A stretch of DNA of 64,000 bases from Pseudomonas sp. DG56-2 (lineage in GTDB: Bacteria; Pseudomonadota; Gammaproteobacteria; Pseudomonadales; Pseudomonadaceae): NCBI RefSeq assembly GCF_004803755.1, contig NZ_CP032311.1:2806501-2870500 (forward strand), in the 5' to 3' direction. Shown one piece after another: positions 63,189 through 64,000 of the stretch. Position numbers and translations under genes: made by a program. Below the pieces are notes generated by a model. The model saw nothing but the letters and a program-made list of their open reading frames with translations, was not told the origin of the DNA and did not search any database. Positions within the stretch are counted from its first letter, which is position 1; each line of letters opens with the position of its first letter.

Positions 63189-63881
63189 GTGTCCCCCAAC
63201 CTGCTTCTCGCTGAAGACGATCCGCGCCTGCGCCACGACCTGGAGCAACACTTCCAGGGTCGAGGCTTTACCGTCACCGCGTGCGAGAACGGCACCCTGG
63301 CCCTGGACGCGCTGCGCCAAGGTGGTTTTGATTTGCTGTTGTTGGACATCATGATGCCCGGTGTCGATGGCCTCAGCCTGTTGGACGAACTGCGTCGCCA
63401 TCAGGTTGTACCTGTCATGTTGATGTCGGCGTTGGGTGCCGAGCAGGACCGGATCAGTGGCTTCACTCGCGGTGCCGACGATTATCTGCCCAAACCCTTC
63501 AGCCTTGCCGAGCTCGATGCCCGCGTCGATGCATTGTTACGCCGTGTGGCCCTCGACCGCCGCCACGCCGAGGCCCCAAGCGACGATGAGTTGACCCTCG
63601 ATCAGTACGCCCAGGATGTTGTTCACCAAGGTCGCAGCGCCGGCCTGACCGGCTCCGAATATCGCTTGCTGGCGACCTTGCGTGCCCACCCTGGCGAAGC
63701 CCTGAGCAAAGCCTTCCTTTATCAGACAGTGCTCCACCGCGCCTTCACTCGCCTGGATCGTGGCCTCGACGTGCATGTGTGCAACCTGCGGCGCAAGCTC
63801 GCGCAAATTGGAGCACAACACTTGCAGATCCAGGCAGTGCGCAACCAGGGCTACATCTTGGTAGAAACGGAAGCGCGCTGA
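63189..63881 (+). CDS. OmpR-family two-component response regulator
   Basis: A 230-aa regulator. Its receiver domain has the acidic pocket EDD (residues 9-11), phospho-acceptor D53 (LLLLDIMMPG) and K102 (YLPKPFS). Its winged-helix output domain (GLTGSEYRLLATLRAHPGEALSK; LDVHVCNLRRKL) binds DNA. The start is GTG with AAGGA seven bases upstream. The stop shares one base with the start of the following kinase gene. The stimulus is unknown. Its position next to fecI suggests metal or envelope sensing. Confidence 0.93.
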   Translation: MSPNLLLAEDDPRLRHDLEQHFQGRGFTVTACENGTLALDALRQGGFDLLLLDIMMPGVDGLSLLDELRRHQVVPVMLMSALGAEQDRISGFTRGADDYLPKPFSLAELDARVDALLRRVALDRRHAEAPSDDELTLDQYAQDVVHQGRSAGLTGSEYRLLATLRAHPGEALSKAFLYQTVLHRAFTRLDRGLDVHVCNLRRKLAQIGAQHLQIQAVRNQGYILVETEAR

Positions 63882-64000
63882 TGCGTCGTCATCCTCTGCT
63901 GTGGAAATTGGCCCTGCTACAAGTCGGCTTTTGCCTGCTGCTCACCTGGCTGATCTGGACCTGGGGTTTGTCGGTAGAACGCAGCACCTACTTCCTCAGT
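63881..64000 (+). CDS. Sensor histidine kinase, N-terminal fragment cut by the window end
   Basis: The ATG overlaps the response-regulator stop by one base. The first 40 residues (MRRHPLLWKLALLQVGFCLL then LTWLIWTWGLSVERSTYFLS) show a short basic start and a membrane helix, as expected for the kinase partner of the regulator just upstream. Catalytic domains lie outside the window. Confidence 0.75.
   Translation, partial: MRRHPLLWKLALLQVGFCLLLTWLIWTWGLSVERSTYFLS

Overview
The window looks like a chromosomal segment of a Pseudomonas, most likely of the P. putida / P. fluorescens type. The evidence is GC-rich coding, OprD-type porins, AAHS-type aromatic transporters, and a hydroxycinnamate/vanillate gene set whose proteins match what I know of P. 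putida Fcs, Vdh, Ech, VanA and VanB almost residue for residue. I see no rRNA, tRNA, CRISPR array, IS element or prophage. The only plasticity hint is a hipBA toxin-antitoxin pair at 26.7-28.6 kb.

Layout. (1) 1-3018: the end of a CoA-linked acid operon (possible MaoC-type tail, CitE-like lyase, TetR regulator, MmgE/PrpD protein). (2) 3094-4095: a two-helix membrane protein and a 59-aa membrane miniprotein. (3) 4096-26675: an aromatic-acid island. vanAB runs rightward. Leftward run vanR, an OprD porin, an aldehyde dehydrogenase, an aromatic-acid MFS carrier and a benzoylformate decarboxylase, with a divergent LysR gene. Next comes a second MFS gene, then the leftward ferulate operon (ech, vdh, fcs, thiolase, acyl-CoA dehydrogenase), a MarR repressor, a second OprD porin and a third MFS carrier. 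Together they carry ferulate/coumarate to feruloyl-CoA, vanillin, vanillate and protocatechuate. The decarboxylase/dehydrogenase pair would feed arylglyoxylates into the same aldehyde-to-acid step. (4) 26739-32007: hipBA, an AspT-type transporter and an MscS-type channel. (5) 32270-49495: a five-gene operon with a 3830-aa DUF4347/VCBS-repeat protein, a TolC-like lipoprotein, a small HlyD-like adaptor, a GAF-like/HlyD membrane protein and a site-2-protease/HlyD fusion. It contains no ABC ATPase. (6) 49878-54687: alkylsulfatase, DUF3313 lipoprotein, FadL-type channel and DUF502 protein. (7) 54719-58966: a thymidylate-kinase-like protein, a GGDEF/EAL protein and two small proteins. (8) 59114-64000: a FecI-FecR-TonB receptor unit and a divergent two-component system cut by the window end.

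Regulation can be read from DNA repeats. Four ATGGATCCAT palindromes (VanR-operator-like) and two near-identical copies of a GTTCGAT(A/T)ATCG box (resembling the P. putida PcaR box) sit together in the vanA promoter and in the upstream region of the second MFS gene. A third such box lies upstream of the second porin. MarR-type TAGTTA/TTAACTA repeats lie upstream of ech and in the porin-MFS intergenic region. A-rich AAnAAnAA tracts, the Hfq/Crc catabolite-repression motif, sit at the translation starts of many of the catabolic genes. Three GCCTA-N6-TAGGC-type palindromes and one degenerate copy precede hipB.

The best candidate for an undescribed system is the giant-protein export operon at 32-49.5 kb.
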